DNA of 64,000 nucleotides from Gammaproteobacteria bacterium RIFCSPHIGHO2_12_FULL_36_30 (GCA_001801815.1 MGXU01000003.1:170018-234017); one strand, 5' to 3'. Shown: positions 8,927 to 18,202, counted from the first letter of the stretch. The notes: generated by a model from the sequence alone, not told the origin. Numbers and translations: made by a program.

Positions 8927-10231
8927 ATGAAAAAATTTTTTCAAAAAACAATTGGGCCATTATTTTTAATGATAACTTGCCCGCCCGCTGTAATATTAGC
9001 TTGGTATATTAATACAAATATGCAAGGTTCGCTTCTTAATTTTGCACATATAGCCTTGCAAAACGGAATCATGAATACAATTTGGCAAATTTGGCAACCA
9101 GTGTTTTTTGGAACGCACATTGCTTGGAAAATAATTTTAATTTTTATGGCAATACAATTATTATTAATGCGTATTGTTCCGGGAAAAACTGTAACGGGTC
9201 CTGAAACTGCAAATGGTAATATTCCAGTTTACAAAGATAACGGTTTTTTATGTTTTATTATTACTCTCGCTCTATTTTATTTAGGCACTGAAATATTTCA
9301 CATATTTTCAGCAACAATTGTGTATGATAATTTTGCTGGAATTTTAGGTAGCTTAAATATTTTTAGTTTGATTTTTTGTTTAATTTTATATTATAAGGGC
9401 AGATTTAAACCATCTACTTCAGATCACAGCACCACCGGCAATTTTATTTTTGATTATTATTGGGGAACAGAATTATATCCCACTATTTTAGGTTGGAATG
9501 TAAAACAATTTACAAATTGTCGTTTTGGCATGATGAGTTGGGCAGTGATTATTATTTCTTTTGCCGCAAAACAAGCACAATTATATGGTTTGCAAAATTC
9601 AATGATTGCATGCGTTGCAATCATGTTATTTTATATTGCGAAATTTTTTTGGTGGGAATCAGGTTATTTTCGCTCGATGGATATCATGCATGATCGCGCG
9701 GGATTTTATATTTGTTGGGGATGTTTAGTGTGGGTTCCCGGAATTTATACGCTGCCTGCAATGTATTTAGTGAATCACCCTATTTCATTTTCACCTATAA
9801 TTGCTGCATTGATAATAATACTCGGCGTAACATGTGTGATATTAAATTATTTTGCAGATGCGCAAAGACAAAAGGTGCGCGCAACGCAAGGCAATTGCAT
9901 CGTATGGGGAAAAGCGCCGCAATTAATTCATGCAAAATATATTGATCAACACGGCGATCAAAAACAAAGTTTATTATTAACTTCTGGTTGGTGGGGAATT
10001 TCGCGTCATTTTCACTATTTATTAGAAATTGGGCTAGCATTTTTTTGGACGCTGCCAGTTTTGTTTATAAATTTTTTGCCGTGGTTTTATGTTGTATTTT
10101 TAACAATATTACTTGTGCATCGTTCATATCGTGATGATCAACGATGCGCAAAAAAATATGGGGAATATTGGAAGGAATATTGCATGCAAGTGCCGAATAA
10201 AATTATTCCATGGCGGAAGCTGCTTTCTTAA
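8927..10231 (+). CDS. 7-dehydrocholesterol (delta-7 sterol) reductase, eukaryotic type
   Basis: Polytopic ERG4/ERG24-family reductase, 434 aa, a normal length for DHCR7. It should reduce the C7-C8 double bond of a sterol with NADPH. Seen: the family N-terminal element PGKTVTGPETANGNIPVY, the first reductase signature region (FDYYWGTELYP) followed by FTNCRFGMMSWAV, the cofactor/substrate block HDRAGFYICWGCLVWVPG, TSGWWGISRHFHY, and a perfect second signature LVHRSYRDDQRCAKKYG near residue 396. It resembles plant DWF5-type enzymes more than other bacterial proteins I know. Bacterial homologues are known in Coxiella burnetii and Legionella drancourtii, attributed to transfer from eukaryotes. I chose ATG 8927 because GGGA lies 8 nt upstream; ATG 8852 would add 25 non-family residues. 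Confidence 0.93.
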   Translation: MKKFFQKTIGPLFLMITCPPAVILAWYINTNMQGSLLNFAHIALQNGIMNTIWQIWQPVFFGTHIAWKIILIFMAIQLLLMRIVPGKTVTGPETANGNIPVYKDNGFLCFIITLALFYLGTEIFHIFSATIVYDNFAGILGSLNIFSLIFCLILYYKGRFKPSTSDHSTTGNFIFDYYWGTELYPTILGWNVKQFTNCRFGMMSWAVIIISFAAKQAQLYGLQNSMIACVAIMLFYIAKFFWWESGYFRSMDIMHDRAGFYICWGCLVWVPGIYTLPAMYLVNHPISFSPIIAALIIILGVTCVILNYFADAQRQKVRATQGNCIVWGKAPQLIHAKYIDQHGDQKQSLLLTSGWWGISRHFHYLLEIGLAFFWTLPVLFINFLPWFYVVFLTILLVHRSYRDDQRCAKKYGEYWKEYCMQVPNKIIPWRKLLS

Positions 10232-10248
10232 TCTTTCATTCACAATCT

Positions 10249-10272
10249 CTGTACTGTATAATATTTGTACAG
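10249..10272 (+). promoter_or_regulatory. Inverted repeat around the -10 box of the fnr-like gene
   Basis: CTGTAC (10249-10254) and GTACAG (10267-10272) flank a perfect TATAAT at 10257-10262. The gene's ATG is 14 nt further on. The arms would cover the -10 and start site, a typical repressor or autoregulation position. It does not match the FNR box TTGAT-N4-ATCAA. Confidence 0.5.
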
Positions 10273-10286
10273 AACAAGAGGTTTAG

Positions 10287-10943
10287 ATGATCAATGCATG
10301 TCAACGTTGCTCACGCGCTGCAGTTTGTTTGGGGTTCAATTCATTTGAATTTTCAGCAAGAATGCTAAAACGCGGTGAACATTTATGTTATCAAGGTGAG
10401 CAATCCAAAAATTTATATATTTTGCGCGCGGGCGTTTTAAAAAGTTATCTCACAAAAGCAACTGGTGAAGAATTTGTAATGGGATTTTATTTTCCACCAG
10501 ATTTATTTGGATGGGAGGGAATTGATGAATCGCATCGCTCCATTTCAATTACTGCGCTTGATCAATCTAATATTTGCATTATTCCAACAGAAAAAATGTT
10601 TTCATTAACACAAAAAATTCCAACGATAGGCGCACAATTATTAAAAATGGTGAGTCGTCGTATTCAACAGGATAATACAGCATTACTACGTACAAGCGCT
10701 CAACAACGTGTTGCTACATTTTTATTACAACTAGAATTACGTTATCGCGAATTAGGATTTCCAAAGCAGTTGTTACAATTGATGATGACACATCAAGATA
10801 TTGCAAATTATTTGCGAATCACGCCAAGTACAATTAGTAAAATATTTCATGAATTACAGCAAAAAAAAATAATCACTGTAAATAAGCATCATATTCAATT
10901 ATTAAATATGTCAGAAATGAATGGAATGGCGGAGTGCGGATAA
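10287..10943 (+). CDS. fnr: FNR-type oxygen-responsive regulator of the CRP/FNR family
   Basis: 218 aa. An N-terminal cysteine cluster C5-x2-C8-x5-C14 plus C97 (SNICIIP) reproduces all four [4Fe-4S] ligands of E. coli FNR with the same spacing. A cyclic-nucleotide-binding beta-roll (residues 25-110), a dimer helix (115-150) and a winged helix (MTHQDIANYLRITPSTISKIF, 167-187) follow. The recognition helix differs: the E. coli E-x-x-S-R contact residues are S181, S184 and K185, so the operator may not be the standard FNR box. Expected role: anaerobic or low-oxygen gene control. The SD AAGAGG is clear. It is convergent with lptG, 6 bp away. Confidence 0.9.
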   Translation: MINACQRCSRAAVCLGFNSFEFSARMLKRGEHLCYQGEQSKNLYILRAGVLKSYLTKATGEEFVMGFYFPPDLFGWEGIDESHRSISITALDQSNICIIPTEKMFSLTQKIPTIGAQLLKMVSRRIQQDNTALLRTSAQQRVATFLLQLELRYRELGFPKQLLQLMMTHQDIANYLRITPSTISKIFHELQQKKIITVNKHHIQLLNMSEMNGMAECG

Positions 10944-10949
10944 AATTTA

Positions 10950-12011
10950 TTATTTTGTTCTTGCCAACAAAATCATCGTAATAAATAAAAATAAAAATGT
11001 CGGGATAATTGCTGCTAATAAAGGTGGGAATTGATAAACCAACGTGATTGGTCCGAACAATTGATTCAGCATATAAAAAAGAAAACCAATCACGGCACCG
11101 CCAATAATTCGCATGCTCATCGATGCACTTCGAAACGAACCAAAAACAAATGGCACCGACAAACAAATCATCACTAATGTTGTAAACGGCTGCAATAATC
11201 GCTGACAAAATGAAAATACATATTGATTTACACCTAAACCAATTGATTTTCGATATGCAATGGTGTGATATAAATCAACTAACGTTTGCTCCGCAGAAAC
11301 AATCGACATTTGTAATTGTAGATCCGGTTGAAATGCAATATGCAAAGCTGAATTTGCTTGTTTTTCAATTTCAATTTGATTTTGCGTGAAAATACTTTTT
11401 TTCAAATCAGATAATTCCCATTTACCATTTTCAAAATGTCCCGATTGCGCTTCCGTTGCGCGTTCTAATCGACCGCTCGGCGCAAAACTATATCGTATAA
11501 CATCTTCCATCACACTTTTATTTTTCAGCTCGCCAATATGTGTAAAACTATCGCCTTGATGCAACCATACAGATTGCAAAATAGAATTAGTTGGTGGTGA
11601 TAATGCAGTTTGTCGCATGTGCATTGATTCTTGTTGCCATTGCGGACCCAAACCCTCGCCCAACAAAGTAATAACAAAAATCATTAAAATGCCTGTTTTC
11701 ATGACACTCCATGCAATTTGTATTACTGAAAAACCAGCAGCACGCATTACAATTAATTGGCTGGTGGATGATAAGCGCGTTAATCCAATCAACGCACCTA
11801 AAAATGCGATCATCGGAAATAATTGATAAAATTGCGCAACCAATTGCATCAGCACAAATAAAAATACTTTCCAAATACTGTAATCATGCAAGCCAATAAA
11901 ACGAAATTGTTCAACTAAAGAAAAAAAACTTTGTAGCGCAATAATAATTGCGCTCACCATTCCAGTTGCAACTAAAATGGCATTACGAATATAGCGATCT
12001 AAAATTTTCAT
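10950..12011 (-). CDS. lptG: LPS export ABC transporter permease LptG
   Basis: 353 aa YjgP/YjgQ-family permease, the partner of LptF in the LptB2FGC complex that extracts LPS from the inner membrane. Three N-terminal transmembrane segments begin at MKILDRYIRNAILVATGMV, a periplasmic jellyroll follows (about 130-260), then three C-terminal membrane segments (FTTLVMICLSVPFVFGSFRSASMSMRIIGG). The GSFRSASMSMRI stretch is typical of LptG. The start overlaps the lptF stop by 4 bp, so the two are translationally coupled. Confidence 0.95.
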   Translation of the reverse strand: MKILDRYIRNAILVATGMVSAIIIALQSFFSLVEQFRFIGLHDYSIWKVFLFVLMQLVAQFYQLFPMIAFLGALIGLTRLSSTSQLIVMRAAGFSVIQIAWSVMKTGILMIFVITLLGEGLGPQWQQESMHMRQTALSPPTNSILQSVWLHQGDSFTHIGELKNKSVMEDVIRYSFAPSGRLERATEAQSGHFENGKWELSDLKKSIFTQNQIEIEKQANSALHIAFQPDLQLQMSIVSAEQTLVDLYHTIAYRKSIGLGVNQYVFSFCQRLLQPFTTLVMICLSVPFVFGSFRSASMSMRIIGGAVIGFLFYMLNQLFGPITLVYQFPPLLAAIIPTFLFLFITMILLARTK

Positions 12012-13144
12012 GCGAATTTATTCCTCATGAAAATACGACGAATGCGCTGCCAACCCATGCGATACAACATCAACATAATCGCTAATGATAATGCAATACC
12101 ATGCACCCACCACATTCCTAATTCGGGAGACAATCGGCCATTGCGAATCCATGAGCGCGTAAGAAAAATAAAATCGGCGTAACACATGTAAATTAAAATT
12201 GCCGGTAATAATTGCGTAAATTTTCCATGTCGCGGACTAATTTGACTCAGCGGCACTGCTAATAATGCAAAAACAAGCACAGAAATAGGCATTGCCAAAC
12301 GCCATTGCAATTCAGCAGCAGCGGCAACATTTTTTGGACTCTGTGACCATAATGTTGAAAATGAATACTGCTGAACAATATCAATATTGGGAACAGCGTG
12401 CACAGTTAATTGCTCGCCGTATTGTTTAAATTTCAATACACGATATGCTTGATCACCTGGCACACCTGAATAACGATATCCATTATTAAAAACTAAATAT
12501 TTTCCATCTTGTCCTGATATTGTTTTTTCTAACGCTGTTTTTGCAACAACGACATTCCATTTATGTTGATGGGAAATTGGATCAATATCTTTTGATTTTT
12601 GCGCTAAAAAAACATCGTGCAGCACAGCGTGATTTTCAACATGTTTTGCATAAAAAACAATTGGTGTATCTGTTTTTTTCAGAAACACCATAAAACGCCC
12701 CGGAATAACTTGTTGCACACTCGCGTTCACAGCACTTTTATTTACAATTGAATTTAAATCTCCTTGCGCACGCGGCACAACAACTGCCATTAACCATGCA
12801 ACTACAATTGCAACACAAAGTGCGACTACAAAAATCATGCTCGTTATTTTTGCACGACTCACACCACATGCAGATAATACTGCCATTTCAGAATCAAGAT
12901 ACATGCGACTTAATGTTAGTAGCACGCCTAAATATAATGCGAGCGGCAAAAGATAAGGAACCAACAATGGAATTTGTAATGCAATTGCGTGTAATAATTC
13001 TGTCGCGGGCAATTGCCCAAGCGCAGCACGCTGCAAAAATTGCAGTGACTGATTGGTAATAAACAATGCCAACAGGATCAATGTCGCTGCCAACATCATG
13101 ATCAATATTTCTTTTGCTAAATAACGAAAAATTATCACTGACAA
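12008..13144 (-). CDS. lptF: LPS export ABC transporter permease LptF
   Basis: 378 aa, first gene of the lptF-lptG pair. The N-terminus MSVIIFRYLAKEILIMML and the segment ALYLGVLLTLSRMYLDSEMAVLSACGVS are characteristic; the latter is the coupling helix region that contacts LptB. A periplasmic jellyroll domain lies between the two sets of three membrane helices, and the C-terminal helices start at WRLAMPISVLVFALLAVPLSQISPRHGKF. It is divergent from valS with only 78 bp between the starts. Confidence 0.95.
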   Translation of the reverse strand: MSVIIFRYLAKEILIMMLAATLILLALFITNQSLQFLQRAALGQLPATELLHAIALQIPLLVPYLLPLALYLGVLLTLSRMYLDSEMAVLSACGVSRAKITSMIFVVALCVAIVVAWLMAVVVPRAQGDLNSIVNKSAVNASVQQVIPGRFMVFLKKTDTPIVFYAKHVENHAVLHDVFLAQKSKDIDPISHQHKWNVVVAKTALEKTISGQDGKYLVFNNGYRYSGVPGDQAYRVLKFKQYGEQLTVHAVPNIDIVQQYSFSTLWSQSPKNVAAAAELQWRLAMPISVLVFALLAVPLSQISPRHGKFTQLLPAILIYMCYADFIFLTRSWIRNGRLSPELGMWWVHGIALSLAIMLMLYRMGWQRIRRIFMRNKFA

Positions 13145-13222
13145 AGCGTGCCTTTTGTGAAAAAATAACTGCCTGATTCTAGCAGAGTGTGCGTGTGAGT
13201 GGGAGTGTAGGCGTAAATCAAT

Positions 13223-15964
13223 ATGTCAACCGAACTTGAAAAAATTTTTGATCCAAAACAAATTGAATCCAAATGGTCTCAATTTTGGGAAAAACAAGGC
13301 TGTTTTGCGCCATCTGATCACGGAAATGCATATTGCATCATGCTGCCACCACCAAATGTGACCGGAACATTACACATGGGTCACGGTTTTCAATATACAT
13401 TGATGGATGCGCTCATTCGTTATCATCGCATGCAAGGTGACAATACATTATGGCAAGCTGGTACAGATCACGCGGGTATTGCAACCCAAATGGTTGTTGA
13501 GCGACAACTGAGCCAACAAAATATTTCTCGTCATGATTTAGGTCGTGAAGCATTTTTAAAAAAAGTGTGGGTGTGGAAACAACAATCAGGTGAAACAATT
13601 ACACAACAAATTCGTCGCATGGGCGCATCACTCGATTGGTCGCGCGAACGTTTTACAATGGATGATAATATTTCACGTGCAACTGCTGAAGCATTTATTC
13701 GTTTATATAATGAAGGATTAATTTATCGTGGAAAAAAATTAGTAAATTGGGATCCAGAATTAAAAACAGCGATTTCAGATTTAGAAGTTTCAACAGAAAC
13801 AGAAAAATCTCATTTATGGTATATGCGTTATCCAGTTGTAAATAGCAAAGAATTTATTATTGTTGCAACAACACGTCCTGAAACCATGTTAGGTGATACT
13901 GCTGTAGCAGTACATCCTGATGATGAGCGATATAAAAATTTAATTGGAAAAAAAGTTGCGTTGCCATTAGCTGATCGTGAAATCCCTATTATTGCAGATG
14001 ATTCTGTTGATCCTGCTTTTGGAACAGGCTGCGTGAAAATTACGCCTGCGCATGACTTTAATGATTATGCGACAGGACAACGTCATCATTTACCGATGAT
14101 TAATGTGATGACACTCGATGCAAAATTAAATGATGATGTTCCAAAAAAATATCGCGGTCTCGATCGTTTTATTGCGCGCAAACAAATTGTAGCGGATTTA
14201 GATGCATTAGGATTATTAGAAAAAATTGAAGCGCATGAAAATAATATTCCGCGTGGCGATCGCTCGGGCGTGATTATCGAACCATTATTAACTGATCAGT
14301 GGTTTATGAAAATGGATGGTATGGCAAAAGTTGCTATCGAATCTCATCACAAAAATGAAATTGAATTTATTCCAGAAAATTGGGGGAAAACTTATTTACA
14401 ATGGCTGGAAAATATTCAAGATTGGTGCATCAGCAGACAATTATGGTGGGGGCATCGCATTCCAGTTTGGTATGACAATGATGGGAAACATTATGTGGGT
14501 TTGCATGAACATGATGTGCGTGAACGTCATCAAATAGGTAATGATGTACCATTACATCAGGACAACGATGTATTAGACACTTGGTTTTCATCTGCGTTGT
14601 GGCCATTTGCAACTTTAGGTTGGCCCGATTACACACCTGATCTCAAAACATTTTATCCGACGAATGTTCTGGTCACAGGTTTTGATATTATTTTTTTCTG
14701 GGTTGCGCGCATGGTGATGTTGGGTCTGAAATTAACAGGTAAAGTGCCATTCAAACAAGTTTGTATTACTGGTTTAATTCGTGATTCGCAAGGTCAGAAA
14801 ATGTCGAAATCAAAAGGAAATATTTTAGATCCGATTGATTTAATCGATGGCATTTCACTTGATGCATTAATTACAAAACGCACTACCGGTTTAATGCAAC
14901 CTAAAATGGAAAAAACAGTTACTGCACAAACCAAAAAAGAATTTCCAGATGGAATTTCTGCGAGCGGAACCGATGCGTTGCGTTTTACATTTTGTGCGCT
15001 TGCAACACAAGGCAGAAATATTAATTTTGATTTTGCGCGTTTAACAGGTTATAGAAATTTTTGTAATAAGATTTGGAATGCAACTCGATTTGTATTAATG
15101 AATATTAGTGAGAATATAAATGCAGGTGTGAGTAACACATTGCCTGACCGCTGGATTTTAAGTCAATTACAAAAAACAATTACACAGGCGCAATCGTATT
15201 TTGCAGAATATCGTTTTGATCAACTCGCAAAATTATTATATGAATTTGTTTGGAATGATTATTGTGATTGGTATTTGGAATTAGCAAAATGTGATTTAAC
15301 ACCTGAAACAAAATACACATTACTTTTTGTTTTAGAAAATATTATGCGATTATTGCATCCGATCATGCCTTTTATTACCGAAGAAATTTGGCAAAAAATT
15401 TCGCCGATGTTAAATATTCAAGGTAAAACAATTATGTTGCAGCCTTATCCAACAGCAAATGCAAAACAAATTAATGTGGTTGCAGAAAAAGAAATTCAAT
15501 TAATAAAAAATATTGTTACTGCAATTCGCAATATTCGCGGTGAAATGCAAGTATCGCCCGCAAAAAGAATTAATATGATTTTTGATAAAGGCAGCGCCGA
15601 TGATAAATTATGCGTAGAAAAATATGCGCATTACATAAAAGCACTTGCAAAAATAGAAACAATCACCTGGGCAAATCCAACAGAAAAAATTCCACCAAGC
15701 GCAACTGCACTTTCTGATCAATTAGAAATACACATCCCACTCGCAGGATTAATTGATAAAGACGCAGAATTAATTCGCTTAAAAAAAGAAATTGAAAAAT
15801 GTGAAAAAGCAAAAGCGCAAATGGAATCGCGTTTAAATAATTCTGCATTTACTGAAAAAGCACCAACAGAAGTTGTGACAAAATTACGCGAAGAATTCGA
15901 CAATACAAAACAAACATTAATAAAATTACACGAACAGCATAGCGAGATTAAAAAACTAATATGA
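13223..15964 (+). CDS. valS: Valyl-tRNA synthetase
   Basis: Class I aminoacyl-tRNA synthetase of 913 aa. The HIGH motif is in PPPNVTGTLHMGHGF (about residues 42-56) and KMSKS is at about 526 (DSQGQKMSKSKGNILDPID). The CP1 editing domain contains TTRPETMLGDTAVAVHPDD. A C-terminal coiled coil (about 845-913, alternating Glu/Lys) contacts the tRNA. In E. coli the same divergent neighbourhood is lptFG / pepA-holC-valS; here pepA and holC are missing and valS faces lptF directly. The stop codon overlaps the fur start. Confidence 0.98.
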   Translation: MSTELEKIFDPKQIESKWSQFWEKQGCFAPSDHGNAYCIMLPPPNVTGTLHMGHGFQYTLMDALIRYHRMQGDNTLWQAGTDHAGIATQMVVERQLSQQNISRHDLGREAFLKKVWVWKQQSGETITQQIRRMGASLDWSRERFTMDDNISRATAEAFIRLYNEGLIYRGKKLVNWDPELKTAISDLEVSTETEKSHLWYMRYPVVNSKEFIIVATTRPETMLGDTAVAVHPDDERYKNLIGKKVALPLADREIPIIADDSVDPAFGTGCVKITPAHDFNDYATGQRHHLPMINVMTLDAKLNDDVPKKYRGLDRFIARKQIVADLDALGLLEKIEAHENNIPRGDRSGVIIEPLLTDQWFMKMDGMAKVAIESHHKNEIEFIPENWGKTYLQWLENIQDWCISRQLWWGHRIPVWYDNDGKHYVGLHEHDVRERHQIGNDVPLHQDNDVLDTWFSSALWPFATLGWPDYTPDLKTFYPTNVLVTGFDIIFFWVARMVMLGLKLTGKVPFKQVCITGLIRDSQGQKMSKSKGNILDPIDLIDGISLDALITKRTTGLMQPKMEKTVTAQTKKEFPDGISASGTDALRFTFCALATQGRNINFDFARLTGYRNFCNKIWNATRFVLMNISENINAGVSNTLPDRWILSQLQKTITQAQSYFAEYRFDQLAKLLYEFVWNDYCDWYLELAKCDLTPETKYTLLFVLENIMRLLHPIMPFITEEIWQKISPMLNIQGKTIMLQPYPTANAKQINVVAEKEIQLIKNIVTAIRNIRGEMQVSPAKRINMIFDKGSADDKLCVEKYAHYIKALAKIETITWANPTEKIPPSATALSDQLEIHIPLAGLIDKDAELIRLKKEIEKCEKAKAQMESRLNNSAFTEKAPTEVVTKLREEFDNTKQTLIKLHEQHSEIKKLI

Positions 15965-16395
15965 CAAACAACAACGAACTTCGCAAGGCAGGCCTCAAAA
16001 TCACTGCGCCGCGATTAAGAATTTTAGAATTAATGGAAAATGTGAAACCACATCACATCAGCGCTGAATCCATTCATCAACAATTAAAAGATCAAGGAAA
16101 TGATGTTGGTTTAGCAACTGTGTATCGCGTATTAATTCAATTTGAAACAGCAGGATTAATTCGTCGTCATAATTTTGAAGGTGGGTTTTCTGTTTTTGAA
16201 ATTGAACAAGGTCATCATCATGATCATATGGTGTGTGAACGTTGCGGCGCGGTGAAAGAATTTTTTGATGAGGTAATAGAAAAAAGACAGGCTGAAATTG
16301 CTGAGCAATCTGAATTTGCCATTACAGAACATCACCACACGATTTATGGAATTTGTAAAAAATGCAATATCATTCAAACTAAAAATACGTTATGA
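15961..16395 (+). CDS. fur: Ferric uptake regulator Fur
   Basis: 144 aa. A winged helix covers residues 1-80 (LRKAGLKITAPRLRILELM, then LATVYRVLIQFETAGLI). The metal-site motif HHHDHM lies at 85-90, with C92/C95 and C132/C135 forming a structural zinc site and HHH at 124-126. It represses iron-uptake genes when loaded with Fe(II). The ATG overlaps the valS stop (ATGA), and its stop touches the bamE frame, so it sits inside a valS-fur-bamE transcript. No Fur box was identified by eye. Confidence 0.96.
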   Translation: MTNNNELRKAGLKITAPRLRILELMENVKPHHISAESIHQQLKDQGNDVGLATVYRVLIQFETAGLIRRHNFEGGFSVFEIEQGHHHDHMVCERCGAVKEFFDEVIEKRQAEIAEQSEFAITEHHHTIYGICKKCNIIQTKNTL

Positions 16396-16427
16396 TTCCG
16401 GCTAAATTTAACAAATGCGAGCATGTC

Positions 16428-16745
16428 ATGAAAAAATTACGATTACTGCTTTTACTATTGATTCCAGCAATTTTATGCAGCTGCATTTATCATCCCCCAT
16501 TTCAACAAGGTAATATTTTGTCGCCAGTTCAAACGCAAAAAATACATCGCGGCATGTCATCCGAACAAGTTGTTGCAATATTAGGTTCGCCCGTTTTGGA
16601 AAATATGTACAGCGATAATCGCATGACATATGTTTATACAAAATCAGTGAAGCGTAAAACTGCTGTTACACGTTTTATTGTGCAATTCCAAAATGATTCT
16701 GTTGTAAATATTCAAACTGATTTGCCGAAGTTGCCGAATATTTAA
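16428..16745 (+). CDS. bamE: Outer-membrane assembly lipoprotein BamE
   Basis: 105 aa lipoprotein of the BAM complex. A positively charged, leucine-rich signal ends in LCSC, with C19 the probable lipidated residue. The SmpA/OmlA domain follows: HRGMSSEQVVAILGSPVL and NRMTYVYTKSVKRKTAVTRFIVQF. I chose ATG 16428 as the normal signal-peptide start; a frame from 16392, which overlaps the fur stop, would put 12 residues in front of the signal. The fur-bamE pair next to rnfH-ratA and smpB is a conserved gammaproteobacterial neighbourhood. Confidence 0.93.
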   Translation: MKKLRLLLLLLIPAILCSCIYHPPFQQGNILSPVQTQKIHRGMSSEQVVAILGSPVLENMYSDNRMTYVYTKSVKRKTAVTRFIVQFQNDSVVNIQTDLPKLPNI

Positions 16746-16762
16746 ACGAAGCCTCTTCAGAA

Positions 16763-16788
16763 GCTCATGCATCAGCGTGAGCGCATTT
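16763..16788 (+). terminator. Probable terminator of the fur-bamE transcript
   Basis: GCTCATGC (16763-16770), loop ATCA, GCGTGAGC (16775-16782) with one G-U pair, then a short TTTT. The T tract is weak. Confidence 0.5.
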
Positions 16789-17054
16789 TAAACTGTTCTC
16801 GCTCGTCTCGCTTCTTTCGGATCAATAAGTAATGGGCGATAAATTTCAATACGATCACCGTCCTGCACAATATATTCTAACATCACACGTTTTCCAAAAA
16901 TACCAACCAAATTATTCGACAAAATAATTTCCGGAAATTGTTCGCAAATTTTTGACTGTTGAATTGCAAATGCAACCGTACAATTTTCTGTGACAGATAA
17001 TTTTATTTCTGCTTGTTTTTCAGGTGTTGCGCAAGCGACAATAATTGAAATCAT
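16788..17054 (-). CDS. rnfH: RnfH-family ubiquitin-like fold protein
   Basis: 88 aa protein of the RnfH/RatB family with a beta-grasp fold: [20 protein letters not shown] at the start and the typical end RIEIYRPLLIDPKEARRAR. The molecular role is unclear in all organisms. The start overlaps the ratA stop by 4 bp, reproducing the ratA-rnfH pair found in E. coli. Confidence 0.92.
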   Translation of the reverse strand: MISIIVACATPEKQAEIKLSVTENCTVAFAIQQSKICEQFPEIILSNNLVGIFGKRVMLEYIVQDGDRIEIYRPLLIDPKEARRARTV

Positions 17055-17482
17055 TTATAAACACTCTTCGCTCGTTCAACAAATGCATCCACTAATTTTT
17101 CAGCCACTTGTTGAAACACAGAACCAAACATCATCGCAAATATTTTATTCGCTAATTCAAATTCTAAATCTAAAATGACGATTGAATGATTTTCATTTTG
17201 TTTTTCAAATTTCCAAAAACCATTTAAATATTTAAATGGTCCGTCGATTAATTGTATTTCTATGCATTGATTTTTTTGCAAACGATTTAAAGTAGTAAAT
17301 GATTTTTGCATGCCTTTTGCGGATAAAATTAATGTGGCGCGAATTTCTGTTTCTGTTTTTTCGTGGACGATACTGGAAGTGCAATAGGGGACAAATTCTT
17401 GATAGCGCGCGATGTCATTCACTAATTCATACATTTGTGCTTCGGAATAAGGAACAATTGCTGAACGATAAACTTTTGACAT
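17051..17482 (-). CDS. ratA: RatA / COQ10-like START-domain protein
   Basis: 143 aa polyketide-cyclase/START-type fold: [29 protein letters not shown] at the start, and the C-terminal helix [27 protein letters not shown]. coli RatA was reported to block 70S ribosome association; mitochondrial homologues (COQ10) bind ubiquinone, so both roles have been proposed. Operon with rnfH; divergent from smpB with 48 bp between. A GAGAAAATAG segment serves as SD. Confidence 0.93.
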   Translation of the reverse strand: MSKVYRSAIVPYSEAQMYELVNDIARYQEFVPYCTSSIVHEKTETEIRATLILSAKGMQKSFTTLNRLQKNQCIEIQLIDGPFKYLNGFWKFEKQNENHSIVILDLEFELANKIFAMMFGSVFQQVAEKLVDAFVERAKSVYK

Positions 17483-17530
17483 GCTATTTTCTCGCGTATT
17501 TTAAGCTGTAATGTTACACTATCGCGCATT

Positions 17531-17992
17531 ATGAGCAAGAAATCCGAAGACAAATTAATCGCCAGCAATAAAAAAGCGTGGCACGATTACGCAATTGAAA
17601 CAAAATTCGAAGCAGGTTTAGTGCTTGAAGGTTGGGAAATGAAAAGTATTCGCGCGGGACATGTACAGCTGAAAGAAAGTTATGTACTGTTAAAAAGTGG
17701 CGAAGCATTTTTATTCGGCGCGCATATTACCCCTTTAAAAACAGCATCAACTCACATTGATCCTGATCCTCTGCGCACGCGAAAATTATTATTGCACCGC
17801 AAAGAAATTAATAAATTGTTTGTTGCGAAAGATCGTCAAGGTTATACTGTCGTCCCGCTCGATTTACATTGGTTTAAAAATCGCGTGAAAATTAATATCG
17901 CAATTGCCAAAGGTAAAAAAGAACACGACAAACGTGCTTCGATAAAAGAACGTGATTGGAATCGTGAAAAACAGCGGATTTTGAGGCGTTAA
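17531..17992 (+). CDS. smpB: SsrA-binding protein SmpB
   Basis: 153 aa OB-fold protein that delivers tmRNA to stalled ribosomes. Seen: [39 protein letters not shown] and the basic C-terminal tail [20 protein letters not shown]. The tail is the part that enters the mRNA channel. Its partner gene ssrA lies 280 bp downstream on the same strand, a common arrangement. Confidence 0.97.
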   Translation: MSKKSEDKLIASNKKAWHDYAIETKFEAGLVLEGWEMKSIRAGHVQLKESYVLLKSGEAFLFGAHITPLKTASTHIDPDPLRTRKLLLHRKEINKLFVAKDRQGYTVVPLDLHWFKNRVKINIAIAKGKKEHDKRASIKERDWNREKQRILRR

Positions 17993-18005
17993 CGAGTAAA
18001 TAATT

Positions 18006-18188
18006 ATGTTTAATAGTAATAGATCGCACACACCACCTGCACAAGTATCTTATTCTGGGCTTGGAGATTGGTCTGTGTTTCGTCAAAAGTATAACGGCGC
18101 TGCTTATCCAAAAACCAGTACTTCTCCTCCGCCATCACCCGAACCTAAAGATAATCAAAATGGTGCCGCTTTCAAATCGCCACGATAA
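18006..18188 (+). CDS. Possible small Pro/Ser-rich protein, 60 aa
   Basis: Open frame between smpB and ssrA, starting 13 nt after the smpB stop. The SD is poor (ACGAG, about 11 nt away). Composition is rich in Pro, Ser, Asn and Lys with PPPSPEP; no known domain. Co-transcription with smpB is possible. It may equally be non-coding leader sequence. Confidence 0.3.
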   Translation: MFNSNRSHTPPAQVSYSGLGDWSVFRQKYNGAAYPKTSTSPPPSPEPKDNQNGAAFKSPR

Positions 18189-18202
18189 TTATCATTTTAT
18201 TT

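Noticed and set aside
12748..13059. 103-codon frame opposite lptF
   Set aside because: Antisense to conserved membrane helices; no SD.
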